A DNA stretch of 64,000 bases from Paracyclopina nana (lineage: Eukaryota; Arthropoda; Copepoda; Cyclopoida; Cyclopettidae). The notes under the pieces are model-generated. The model saw only the letters and a program-made list of their open reading frames with translations, was not told the origin of the DNA and did not search any database. The stretch is from positions 1,116,001 to 1,180,000 of the forward strand of contig JAGUCH010000001.1 in assembly GCA_019096065.1 (NCBI GenBank), in the 5' to 3' direction. The position numbers and the translations under genes were made by a program. This document shows positions 1 through 11,050 of the stretch, in pieces (within the stretch, counting starts at the first letter, position 1; every line of letters starts with the position of its first letter).

Positions 1-694
1 GAGCGGACAACTTTAAATTTTTGTTACTACTGCTTTCAGTTATTTATGCTGCATTTAAGTGTAATTGGTGTATCATTTCCATTTGCAAACTCACCTAGGA
101 AAAACTCTTTTTATGGCTTGATTTAAAAGAACTTTTATTTATTTATTGCATGCATTTTTGGAGCAAAATAAGATGTTGCTTTAATTGGGTTAATTCATTA
201 TGTCTGTATTTCAGAGCATTTTTTAGTTGGCTTTCTAATATCTTATTTCTTTTCTAAATTGCACTTTTTTAAAGTGGCACTTAATGATACATTTAAGTAT
301 TCTAATCAATTGACGCCTCATTTCTGTTTGCGTTTCCTTCAAGGAAAAGCCAATTTTAAAGCTCGAGTAAATGTTGCAATAAGCTTGGCAAAACCTTTTT
401 GTTGATTGGTAGCAATAAATTGGGTGTAAAAAGTTTCTGATTCTAGATTGCATTCAAAGAAAAAAGCTTTCTAATTTTTTGTCAGCTCTTACGATGAAGG
501 CTTTCTAGAAACTAGGTAATAATAACAAGCCTTGACATGCTATCCCAATGATTGCAATTACCTTTGTTTTTGTTATCTGTATCCGTGCATCTTTTTTATT
601 TTTACCATTCTTAAAATAGATCAAATGCTCAGTTAGGGATGATTTCTGGATGAATTTTCACATAAGCAAAATTGTAGGCTTCTTTCCCCTCAAT
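1..694. other. AT-rich non-coding DNA with a dispersed-repeat copy
   Basis: This stretch lies downstream of the first sulfotransferase gene and shows no convincing coding region. On the minus strand about 255-375 resembles plus-strand DNA at about 3105-3260 (shared CTTTAAA, GCTTTTCCTT, GAAATGA and CAATTG blocks in the same order). I read it as one copy of an old dispersed repeat. The short open frame across it is carried by the repeat and has no recognisable product. Confidence 0.4.
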
Positions 695-3600
695 TTATGG
701 CAAGGACACATTTCTGAACTGAAAAGTGTAGCCAAACATCTTGAAATCGTCCTGGTACACAAGGTACAAATTCCGAATTTCCGAGTCTGTCAAAGTACCA
801 AAATACAGCTTGGTCACATCCTCGCTGAAATTATGAGCAAAATTAGGTACCTTAAGATTGAATACAATTTATTTTGTACCTTGACATTTGATCAGGGCGA
901 TTTGGGTTGATGTGCCTTTCGAGCAGATTTTCGGGCACAAATCGCGTCAAATTCGCCATTTTGAGGAAGGTTTCGCCCTCGCGGAAGTAATCCTCAAACT
1001 TCACAATGTAGTCGTAGTCAATCATGCAAGCTGAGCAATACAGTGAGGCAGGTTTCCAGTGCTCATCCATGACAGTTGGCTTCGAAGCGAGGACAAACTG
1101 AACAAATTCCCAGAAAATGGGCAAATCTGAGCTGGGCCGATTTTGATCCCTCACTGGCAGCAGAGCTCCATAATTGTTGCCCTCGCTGCAAAAAATACAA
1201 GAAAAAACAATAGAGACATAAAAATATGCTTATTTTATGCGAAGCTCCTTCCAGTTTTAAAGCTCTTCAAAATTAGATTCCAAAAGATTCATTTTAGCCA
1301 TTTATCAAGGTATTCGAAAAATATTTTTTTAAATGTCAAAAATCGTGCAAGTACATTAAGAATACGTACAAATACATTCAAAATCCTTTCGAATATATTG
1401 AGGCTTCGTTCAAATACATTACGAATTGAACGAATACATTTGGAATTCATGCGACTAAATTCGAAATTCATTGCGAACTCATTTTGAATACGTACCAATA
1501 CAGTCAGAATTCTTACGATTGCACTCAGAATTTGTACGAATACTCTCAATATTTGTACGAACACAATCAAAATTCGTACGAATACAATCAGAATTCGTAC
1601 GGATACAATCAGAATTCGTACGAATACATTCAGAATTCGTACGAATACATTCAGAATTCGTACAAATACATTCAGAATTCGTAAGGATACAATCAGAATT
1701 CGTATGGATACAATCAGAAATTCGTGCAAATTCATTCAGAATTCGTACGAATACATTCAGAATTCGTACGAATACATTCAGAGCCCGTACGAATACATTC
1801 AGAATTCGTACGAATACATTCAGAGCCCGTACGAATACATTTAGAACCCCTGCAAATTCGTTCACGAATTCCTACGGATTCTGAGATCATTCATTCCAGA
1901 ATGGGCATAGAGAAGGCTTACTTTATAAGGCCAAATTAAATCTAAAAAGTTAAGGAATGCATTGAAAATACATCAAAATAAGCTCAGAATGCTTACAATT
2001 TTGAAAACTAATTCGAATACAAAACTAGATTGGATAAGTATACAATCGAATACAGTCATAATACGTACGCACAAAATGATAATTATATATAAGTTCAATT
2101 GTTTTTTACCTGAAATGCTTGTCACCGAAGCGCTGTAAAGCCGTTTTTCGGTATTTCGCCACGATTTTCTTGCCGTACGCCTTGTAGTACCAGTCAGTGA
2201 TGTAGCTTTTGGTGTGTTTCCTCTCCAATTTGTCTCTGAAGGCTGATACGAGCCTTTCAAAAGGATGTCGCACCACAATGAAGCTGGCCTCACTTTGATT
2301 GGTACGTTTGGCTAGACTTTTGTATTTGTACCACGCAGTCTTGGCCAAAGTTGGGGCCACTGATCTTCCTTGCTGAAGCAAATTGTTCGCATTTCGCTTC
2401 CTTATGTACTCCTTTTGAGCCTTTAAGTGAAAAAATCTTCAATTAGCCAATGCCTAAGCTGGAAAGAGCTGACAGCTCGATGTCATTTCAATATCTATTT
2501 GAACGCAGCCTTAAAAGAATCCGATAATTGTTTTGCTCAAAATTTATCGCCATGGAGTAATAAAAAAGTTCTGCAGAGCTTATTGCACCATTAAGGAACG
2601 ATGGCGTCTGTTACGTAGTACAGTCAGCGCACCCTAGCGTGAAAAGCCGTGTAGTATGTTCACTACAGAGGCAGCTAAATAGCAATTCGAAATTTGCCAA
2701 AAAGTTGGCCTTCCCATATGATTTCTCAAAAATTCGATAAATAATATTTGATCCCTATTACATTTCATGCTACTTAGTTTTAAAAAATCAGGCCAATCAG
2801 CAGAAAAAAGCGGGAAAATGCTAAAGTTCTTCAATTGCAATGTAATTTGAAATTTTCCGCCATTTTTTAGACCAATCAGAGCAGAGTTAAATGATGTTGG
2901 CTTTTATGGCGCTACCAGATAAAAAACTTTTTTCATCACATAATTAGTGATTTGGGCTGTTTTATGAAAATACTGGCAACTTTTAGCAGCTTTTGAGTGC
3001 GTAACCTTAAAATATTTTTTTCACACATTTCCGTCAAAGCGTCATGCGTAAACAGCTGTACTACCTTACAGTGGCGCCATCTAGCATGATAAATTTCAAA
3101 ATCAGCTCTTTTAGCTCAAGCTTTAAAGAGAGCTTTTCCTTTATGGGTGAACATAAAGAAATGAAACATCAATTGGCGAAAAAACTTGAATGCGTCATAA
3201 ATAACATAATAATTTTAAAAAATGTTAAAAGCTTGAATTTAGAATTGAACACAAGTTAACGGAATACGAAACTTTTCCCACTCTATTTTTTTGCAAGCTG
3301 ATAATACATGAGGGTCGCTAAACTTATCAGAAAATTGAATCAAGCTATAATATGAGCTTTCCCTAGACCAAATTAAATCAAAAGAAATTATGCGACAAAT
3401 GATGAAAATACTTTCTTATCTCATAAACAACAAATCCAGGGATCAAAGTTGAATCCCAGCAGCTGACAGCTCTTTGTTCGTGGGATTTAAAGGATTATCA
3501 CCTGCGTTTTGCTAGAAAGGTCAACCAGGATTGACAGCCAGGTTGAAGATCCTGCCTTGAATACAGGACAATACACCACATTTCTGTCCCTGAGCACCAT

Positions 3601-3981
3601 CAATTTAGTTGGGTCATTTCCCAAAGGTAGAGACGAGGTTGGGTGCAGTTTCTTCTCAGTGCAATAGTCGACAACTTTCCGACGCCTTTCCTTGAAAGTA
3701 GCTGCACTGAAGGAATAGGTCTCTGCCATTGAAGTAGTTGCACTCGAATTCAGGTTAGTTTCAGTTGATGGCATCACAGATTGAATCACTCGTCCAACTT
3801 GAGCAGCTGCAGTTGGCTCCAGTTGGAATGGCTGAGGCTGTGGCAGCCTCGAAAAATGGCCTCTTTTGTCATCAGGGAGATGTAAAGCACTGTTGTATTC
3901 ATACTTAAAAGTTGAATAGATCGTCAGAGTGAGAATGTTGCTGGCTGCAACCAGAATCACAGTGTAGACACACTTGGGCAT
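695..3981 (-). CDS. Carbohydrate sulfotransferase (Sulfotransfer_2 family), gene A
   Basis: Four exons on the minus strand: 3502-3981, 2110-2420, 880-1185 and 695-824. They join in consistent phases to a 408-residue protein. Family members are type II Golgi enzymes that move sulfate from PAPS to glycan chains (chondroitin/dermatan or HNK-1 type). A hydrophobic anchor lies at about residues 5-22, followed by a Pro/Ser-rich stem. The 5'-phosphosulfate site is CPVFKAGSSTW (138-148) and the 3'-phosphate site is VRHPFERLVSAFRDKLE (210-226). The family block FWEFVQ...DEHWKP...IDYDYIVKFED follows. Intron 825-879 is only 55 bp, while intron 1186-2109 carries a 21-bp minisatellite. The start is the first ATG before the anchor. 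Length and motifs suggest an active enzyme; the acceptor glycan cannot be told from sequence. Confidence 0.9.
1330..1870. repeat. 21-bp minisatellite in the last long intron of gene A
   Basis: Tandem copies of a 21-bp unit related to GAATACATTCAGAATTCGTAC lie inside intron 1186-2109. Copies are cleanest from about 1560 to 1830 and decay on both sides. Because 21 is a multiple of three and the unit has no stop in most frames, long open frames appear on both strands. They are artefacts of the period. Confidence 0.9.
3105..3260 (+). repeat. Dispersed repeat copy in intron 1 of gene A
   Basis: Similar, by eye and with gaps, to the reverse complement of about 255-375. The intron holding it (2421-3501) shows no other coding signal. 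The family is not recognised and no ends or target duplications are visible. Confidence 0.4.
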
Positions 3982-6281
3982 GTTCTCAGCTCATTTCCCT
4001 ATGACAAATTCAGATAAATTCTTGAAAAACACAAATGGGCCAATTTTCACAGCTCACAGCTCAAAATGTGAATTTTCCAGTTTATATGAGTAGAACAGCA
4101 GCACAAGTTTGCCGTCGTCGTCATCTGGAGGAAAAATGCTTCTTGGGGGACAACAACTTCAACAGGATGATATCTGTTGCAAGCATGTGAAAAAGTTGAA
4201 CTGAGCTCAAAATCTCATGTTGCTAGTTCGCGCGTGTTCAACTGCTTCTGTACTTCTGTGCAAGAGGAATGTCGTTGAGAGGAAAGTAGCGTAGACGCTG
4301 AGAAAGGGAGCTTTGCTATCTGCTTTGATGTACTTATCAAGTTGATGTAACAAAAGTGTACCATTTGTTTTCCAATTGGTTCCAACTGAGAATGCATCAT
4401 TCATGTAATTTCATTTGGGATCCTGCTCATTACAATTTCATGCTTAGAAAAACCTCGTCTTTCAGTTCACGCTTTCTTAATTATTTAATGTTTACTTTTT
4501 GATGTTGTTGTTCTAAAGTTTTCATTTTCCAGGAGAACAGCAGTCTTAAGTTTTAGATTTTTAAAGAGCTTACTTTAGTGTTAAGTATGTATGGTTTCGC
4601 TCTGTTGATGCCAAAAAAATCGAATTTTTTTAGCCTGAGATTGTTATTGAGCAGGTTTCGCAATGATAAATCATGGGAAGTACATTTTGAATTGGTATCA
4701 AATGGAAGATTAATGTTAAACTATTTTTTCTTGGACCCAAAAGTAAAACTTAATGAGCGCTCTCGACAATTAGAATTCAGCTTGCGTGCTACTTCTTTAC
4801 TCTATAGCTCTAAATTAGAGCAGCAAACGCGCAACTCTGACCACGCGAGCGCTCTACTAATGCGCGAAATCCCAGAATTGAACTACTTCTACAGTAGAAA
4901 GGCGATCACTTCATGCTTCTTCGTGGGGGACAAATGCTAAATACAAATGGTCAACTTTAGGAGTGCTTTTCTATTTCAAACTTGCACTTCCACTTGCTTA
5001 TTTATAGCAAAAGATGTCTTAACAAAGTATACTGTTGATTTCGAGATTTTCAGGTTTTTTTCTCTTAAAATAAAGATAAGATTTTTTTATATAAAATTGC
5101 TGACCTTGGCACTCAAATGTATGTAAAACGAGTTGACCTTGATGGATTTTTCGGTTCCAAGAATTTCAAATAGAATAATATCAAAAAGTTGATGATTTGC
5201 AGTAAAGTTTTACAAATTACTCTGAAGCCAAAGAAATGCGAGCTTTCCTGCTTACAATCAGTTCCATTAGCGCTGCAAAAACATCTGGATAGTCAATTAT
5301 CTGAAATGCCATACATGCTCTAATGTCAAACATTTCTGTTTACTGCAATTTTACTGGTGCTATAATGCAACTTAGGCGTGAATTCTGAGCTTCAAATCGA
5401 TTTTTCCCACACTTGGCATTTTTGGTGAAAAATTATTGGCTGCAAATTGCATGATGTTTTAGTGGCGAGACTACTGTGAAAAAACAGCAGCTAGCCATTC
5501 CGGCATTTTATATCAACTTCCTGTACTTTTTACAGCTACTTAGTTCCTACGCGCAAAGAACTGCCAGTACACAATTTAGCTTCACCGCAAAATTTCACTT
5601 GTGATTTTCACGCAACTTCAGCAAGGTCCGCTGCTTAGTTTGCTCAAGATTTTTCACATCCAAATATTATATTAAAGCCGCTAAGTAAATTGGATCGTTT
5701 AAAAGATCCTTTTTCATAACTTTTTATGTACTCAATTCAGTTTTTGAAATACAAAGTCAGCTGACATAAAAGCTCCATTTAAAGTAGGCAAAGCTACTTT
5801 AATGTTTAACCGGTTATCAGCTATTTATAGACTTTAATTTGATTTTATTTGAATTATAAAATTATTGGAATGATTTCACATTTGAGCTGTTGTCAGCACT
5901 TTGTTTGTGGGCTGTAGTAGATTGTTGGTAAAATCATTTTCGTGACCAAACCCATCTAACACACGGCAAAAAAATGCGCAACAAACTCGTTAATAAGCGT
6001 TTCAAAGCTGTATAATTTTTTTGAGCACATGCTGTATGGAAAATGAAAAATTTACCTACAAAGCTTGATAAAATCAAGTTTTACCCTTCGTATTCAGTTC
6101 AAGCTAGCTATCAAGCATATCAATACTAATCCACAGATGTGTATTTATTTGGCCAGCTGCAAATGGAATTTTCCTTGACATTTTAATAATGCATCCGGTG
6201 AAAAATGGTACAAGTTTTTTCCGTGCTGGCAAATGTGAAAAAGCTTTTAAGATTGTCCTAGGGAGGTGATTAATTATGTCA
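3982..6281. other. Intergenic AT-rich DNA between sulfotransferase genes A and B
   Basis: No supported gene was found in about 2.3 kb. A 120-residue open frame at 4578-4940 has no recognisable domain and no splice context. A tRNA-like scrap near 4835-4890 is too degenerate to call. The region should contain the promoter of gene A at its left end, but no TATA element or other site stands out. Confidence 0.5.
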
Positions 6282-8964
6282 TCATGAAATTGTTCTTAAG
6301 TCGTATGTATTTAGGCTGTATCCAAATAGGTCAAAGTCTCCCCGATACATATGCGTTAATTGCGTCATTTGCCTTGTGTCCAATTGGCTCATGTATTTTC
6401 CTGCAAATACATTCTTGTAGCTGTATTCTTGATTCTTGGCTGTTTTGGGTGGCCAAAATCTCAGGCTGTCGTCTATTGTCTCAGTTTTCAATACATAATA
6501 ATTAGTATGGTCAGAGAAGCTCCTGCAAACCTGGCACAGTAGCCACACAGGGGACCATTGTTTGCTCTGCTTTTCCCCAGATTGGTGTACCAGGATGTAA
6601 TCAATAAAGTCCGAAAAAGTTGGCTGGATCCATTGGAAGCCATCTTCAAGAAACCTCATTGGACCGTTCTTATTCATTAGAGTTGCATGATTGATGTAGG
6701 AATTAAAGTGGAACCTCTCAAACTTGTCCCTATAAATGGATACAAGTCTGGTCCAAGGATGTGAGACAATGAGCAGCACTGACTCATTGCTCCTTTTTTT
6801 GGCTGTCCACTCTAGTTGAGATTCAACAATGTCCTCTAAATTGTCTGGCCCGTAAATTTGCTTCAATAATTCAAGCTCTGGACCTTCAAGACCCTAAAAA
6901 CAATTTGAATTATTCAAGCTAATGATGGCAGTTTTGCCATAAATATAGCTACTCATTACAGCCAAAAAATTGCCCTTAGCAACTCATTTTACATATGGAA
7001 TTAGCAAAAAAGGCTTGCTGCGGGTAACCACATACCCATTTTTATCAAAGATACTATTTTACACTTGCTGGTTGCACTGTGCTGAACTGTAGAGATCTGA
7101 ACTGCACTGCACTGGAGAGAACTGACATGCACTGCACTGCTCCGCACTTCATTGAATTACTCTACGCTGAACTTTGCTGCGCTGCCCTGAACTGAACTGG
7201 ACTGAGCTGCACTGAATTTCATCACACTGTGCTGACCTGTATTGCATTAAACTACACTGCACTGCGCTGAACTGCACTGCGCTGAACTGCACTGCGCTGA
7301 ACTGCACTGCGCTGAATTGCATTGTACTGAACTGCACTGTACTAAATTACACTGCTCTGTACTGCACAACATTGGCTAAACAAATGCGCTGAATTGCAGT
7401 ACACTGAACTCCACAGCACTACACTACCATATTTTGCACTGTACTGCTCTGAACTGTACTGTGATGCCCTTAACTGCACTGTGCTGCTCTGCACTAAACT
7501 GTGCTGCTCTGCACTAAACTGTGCTGCTTTGCACTAAACTGTGCTGCTCGGCACTAAACTGTGCTGCTCTGCACTAAACTGTGCCGCTCTGCACTAAACT
7601 GTGCTGCTCTGCACTAAACAGTGCTGCTCTGCACTAAACTGTGCTGCTCTGCACTAAGCTGTGCTGCTCTGCACTAAACTGTGCTGCTCTGCACCAAGCT
7701 GTGCTGCTCTGCACTAAACTGTGCTGCTCTGCACTTAACTGTGCTGCTCTGCACTAAACTGTGCTGCTCTGCACTAAGCTGTGCTGCTCTGCACTAAGCT
7801 GTGCTGCTCTGCACCAAGCTGTGCTTCTCTGCATTAAGCTGTGCTGCTCTTCACTAAGCTGTGCAGCTATGCGCTAAACTGTGTTGCTCTGCACTAAGCT
7901 GTGCTGCTCTGCACTAAGCTGTGCTGCTCTGCACTAAGCTGTGCTGCTCTGCACTAAGCTGTGCTGCTCTGCTTCTCTGCATTAAGCTGTGCTGCTCTGC
8001 ACTAAGCTGTGCAGCTCTGCGCTAAACTGTGTTGCTCTGCACTAAACTGTGTTGCTCTGCACTAAACTGTGCTGCTCTGCACTAAATTATGCTGCTCTGC
8101 ACTAAACTGTGCTGCCCTGCACTAAACTGTGCTGCTCTGCACTAAGCTGTGCTACTCTGCACAACTGTGCTGCATTGCTCTGGAGCGCACTTCATTACTT
8201 TGATATGCATTGTTCTCCTCTGCTCTGAGCAGTGCATCTTAGTGGAGCCTCATGTTTGTTCATGTTTGTTACATGAGGCTCCGCACAGTATTCTGCTGCT
8301 CAGTAAGATTCGAAGCTCCAAGCAATACTTTGCTCCAAATCATTACACTTAAGTTTACATTATTTACATTGTGGTGCATTTTATTTAATCTGCATGTCCC
8401 TTTTAAAATCTCAGCGATATCTGCATTTCAGTGCAGTTGTTTGCATGTATGCTCAGCACTGTGCATCTCAATGCTGCAAAACAATCTTACCATAGCTATA
8501 GGGTGTTTTTTTCACTTGAGGGCATTTTTTCTTCGGATTCGATTTGATCAACCCATATTAGTACTGCATTCTACATATTTCTACAACATTGTGCATATCA
8601 GTGCAATGCAGCGATGTCAATCTCAGTGGCCGCACTAATTAAGTGTACACATATACTTTTTGGCATGACTTACGTGAAATGAGAGTATTGTTTCGTACCA
8701 GCGACTGTCAATCACCCCAGAGACTGGGCACCAAAGCATATCTTCAGCTGGATCCAATTGTAAAAAAACTTTTTCCATGCTTGGCTTAGCTGATAACATG
8801 CTATTGTCAAAGTTGTTACACGAAATTGCCAGCAAAGTTTGCCTTTGTTGCATCAAATCACTAAAACTTTTTGCTGCTTCAAAGCGGTGCAAATAGACTG
8901 AGATGAGGGCCAAAATGGTGATCAGAATCAGCAAAATATAGTTGAGCTTCAAAGGCTTCAGCAT
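6282..8964 (-). CDS. Divergent carbohydrate sulfotransferase, gene B (possibly inactive)
   Basis: Two exons on the minus strand, 8674-8964 and 6282-6893, join in phase 0 to a 300-residue protein. The donor is GTAAGT. A signal anchor lies at residues 7-24. The 5'-phosphosulfate region reads WCPVSGVIDSRW (78-89): the lysine and Ser/Thr run of the sisters (CPVFKAGSSTW, CPVYKAASSSW) are gone. The 3'-phosphate region is VSHPWTRLVSIYRDKFE (140-156), where the usual RHP arginine is serine. The remaining fold is recognisable up to the FDLFGY end motif. It is shorter than its neighbours (408 and 421 residues), mainly in the stem. No stop or frameshift is seen, so it may be a pseudo-enzyme rather than a dead gene. 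Its ATG is 20 bp after the stop of gene C. The pairing of the two exons across a 1.8-kb repeat-filled intron is inferred. Confidence 0.75.
7070..8170. repeat. 20-bp tandem repeat filling the intron of gene B
   Basis: From about 7480 to 8150 there are roughly 34 copies of a 20-bp unit, GTGCTGCTCTGCACTAAACT, with few substitutions. From 7070 to 7480 lies a more degenerate CTG/CACTG-rich relative with 10-15 bp periodicity. The block occupies most of intron 6894-8673 and has no coding role. Confidence 0.92.
8180..8673. other. Remainder of the gene B intron
   Basis: AT-rich, with residual CTGCACT-like words. Overlapping short open frames have no recognisable product. The donor site of gene B exon 1 (CAC followed by GTAAGT) marks its edge. 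Confidence 0.5.
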
Positions 8965-8984
8965 TGTTATTGATGGAGTTCTTA

Positions 8985-10959
8985 TCAGTACTTTTTGTCA
9001 TAGTCAAACAGCTGAAAGTCTTGCTGATAAAAGTCATAGAGCTCCTCAAGCTCTGAATTTGACAACATTTGGAAGTATTTTGACTTGTCTTCTTTGCTTA
9101 GTGGCCTTTTGTTGAAATTCAAGATTTCAGGGTGAATTGTTTCACTCAATCCCAGCATTCTGAGCATGAAAAGCTCCTCCTCGTGGAGACTTTCGAATTT
9201 GAGCACAAAGTCATAATCAATTAGGCACAAACTGTGAATGGGAAAAATAACTGGTATTTTAAAATAAAAAGCTAAATGGCCAATATTTGCCTGCATAAAA
9301 GGTGAATTGGTGTCCAGTGGCCATCAGCAATGCCCAGATCCAGAATGGATCTGACAAATTCCCAAAAAGTGGGCGTGGCCCCAGAACCACGCCTCCTTTT
9401 GCACTCCTCATCCCCCAAAGGGCAGCCAATGAAGCTGCCATTTTGGCTGTAGAAGTCGATGCCAAATTTTTGCATGCCCTGTGTGCGATACTTGCTCACA
9501 ATCATGCTTCCATAACGTTTGTGGAAATACACATTTGGCCCCTTAGAAAGTACAAAAAAAGCCATATTCAGCTGCTGTATAAAAGATGATATTTTTGCCG
9601 GATTTTCCGCCAAAAAGCCATTTCAAGCAAGTTCTTAGCGATTTGTTCACATTTTTTTGACCAAAATTGTCCTCAACATGCAATGGCAGATAATCATGTT
9701 GCACCTTCAAGCAATTTTGAGTTGTTTCTCTCATCGATATTTTGCCATAATATCACCGTTAATTTGTAGCTGAACACAGCCTTATTGCGGTATAGCAAGT
9801 AATTTCATGCTTCGATAATTATGCACGTTTACCTCGAATTTATCTCGGTAAGCAGAGAGCAGTCTGTCAAAAGGATGCCTGACAATGAGAAACTTGACTG
9901 GTTCCTGCCTCAGCATGTAATTTTTCAGCTTGACTAGAGGCAAAGGATGAGCCATGGCTGCGGCCAATTCGTTGCGTTGACGGTATTTTTTCATCAAATA
10001 TTTTATTTGCGTGGGCCTATAACTCGTTAATTGGGGAATGAGGGACATCCAACTCGATGAAGCTGCCTTGTAAACTGGGCACCATAACAGCTTCCTTAAA
10101 TTATAAAAACTAAAATTAGGCTGTGTTCACCTCCGTATGAATGTAGATTTTGTGGCAAAATATCTCTGTGAAAAATTAGTGAAAATGGCTTGAAGGCGAA
10201 ACATGATTATCTGCCATTGCATGTTGAGGACAATTTTGGTCAAAAAATGTGAAAAAATTGATAACAACTTGCTTGAATTGGCTTTTTTGCGGCAAAACTG
10301 GTGAAAATATCGCCTTTTACGGAGCAAGTAAATACGTGGTCTCATTTTGTCACTTTTGCATTTAAAAATGTCAAGTCAACTCTTTGTTTTGGTTGTACCT
10401 AGATTTGACGAGTAAAATGTTGGCAGCATCGATAGATGAAACTATGAGGGAACGCCGAATTCCCTGCAGATGACTTCGGTCTCTTTTTTGCTTAGTCAAA
10501 GTGTCACATTTTGATTGGATTCGCCTCTTGCGTTCCGCCATTTTGTTCGCCAAAATGCAATCAGTCACCAATAAATTATCGTTGATTTTGCTGACGGCTT
10601 GAGCACATTTGGCAGCTTCATTGATCGTTCCATTTAGCATGGCCTGGAATTAAGAAAAATCTTATTTATGCATATTTTAGCCATGCTAAAAAATGTACTT
10701 TGTGCAAGTTTTCTTTAAAAACTTTGTTCACTGCAAATTCTTGAGGATTTTGAGGTTGAGGTTCCCTTATGATAATCGATTCTTCTTGAAGTTCTTTATT
10801 ATTCTGCCTTAGCCTGATTTTCTTCTTACTTTCAATCCTGCTTAAACTTTGCTGTAATGGCTTTCTAGCGCCATTTTCAAGTGAGATTGTGGCAAAAATG
10901 CTGTAGATGAGTGCCACAATGGCCACAGACACAAATCCGTTGATGAAATTCAATCTCAT
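8985..10959 (-). CDS. Carbohydrate sulfotransferase (Sulfotransfer_2 family), gene C
   Basis: Five exons on the minus strand: 10699-10959, 10399-10643, 9833-10094, 9291-9541 and 8985-9231. All phases agree and give 421 residues. It is a type II Golgi sulfotransferase with an anchor at about residues 7-24. The 5'-phosphosulfate site is WCPVYKAASSSW (173-184) and the 3'-phosphate site is VRHPFDRLLSAYRDKFE (240-256). TFWEFV, GHWTP and LIDYDFVLKFE follow. Both PAPS motifs are complete, so activity is likely. I start at the ATG at 10959; the reading frame runs further upstream without an ATG. Intron 9232-9290 (59 bp) uses a GC donor (ATGCAG then GCAAAT) and is required to keep CSLCLIDYDF in frame. 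Exon 3, which carries both PAPS motifs, lies between two inverted intronic repeats. The stop codon is 20 bp before the start of gene B. Confidence 0.92.
9600..9783. repeat. Inverted repeat copy 1 (intron 3 of gene C)
   Basis: About 185 bp whose reverse complement matches 10117-10320 over most of its length. Shared words include GGCTGTGTTCA, ATGATTATCTGCCATTGCAT and GACAATTTTGGTCAAAAAA. It sits in intron 9542-9832. Confidence 0.85.
10117..10320. repeat. Inverted repeat copy 2 (intron 2 of gene C)
   Basis: The partner of 9600-9783 in opposite orientation, inside intron 10095-10398. Both copies end in the same GGCTGTGTTCA word, which suggests a MITE-like mobile repeat inserted twice. Together the two copies bracket exon 3. 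Confidence 0.85.
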
Positions 10960-11050
10960 TTTTGTTTGGAAAATTAGAAAGCCCAAATTGCATTAGCTTT
11001 TACCTGCTGTCCAAAATAATTTGTAAAAGGAGAGGTTTTGTGCTTTTCAG

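Noticed and set aside
1289..1939. Several 70-150 residue open frames on both strands
   Set aside because: All lie in the 21-bp minisatellite, whose period is a multiple of three; the frames are a by-product.
4578..4940. 120-residue plus-strand frame and a tRNA-like scrap near 4835-4890
   Set aside because: No domain, splice site or signal peptide is recognised. The A-box-like and B-box-like words are in the wrong order or too degenerate for a tRNA gene or clear SINE.
10962..11050. In-frame upstream extension of the first VPS15 exon
   Set aside because: The extension has no ATG, reads as intron and matches no VPS15 sequence; a TTTTCAG acceptor precedes the conserved part. It also overlaps the start of sulfotransferase gene C on the other strand.
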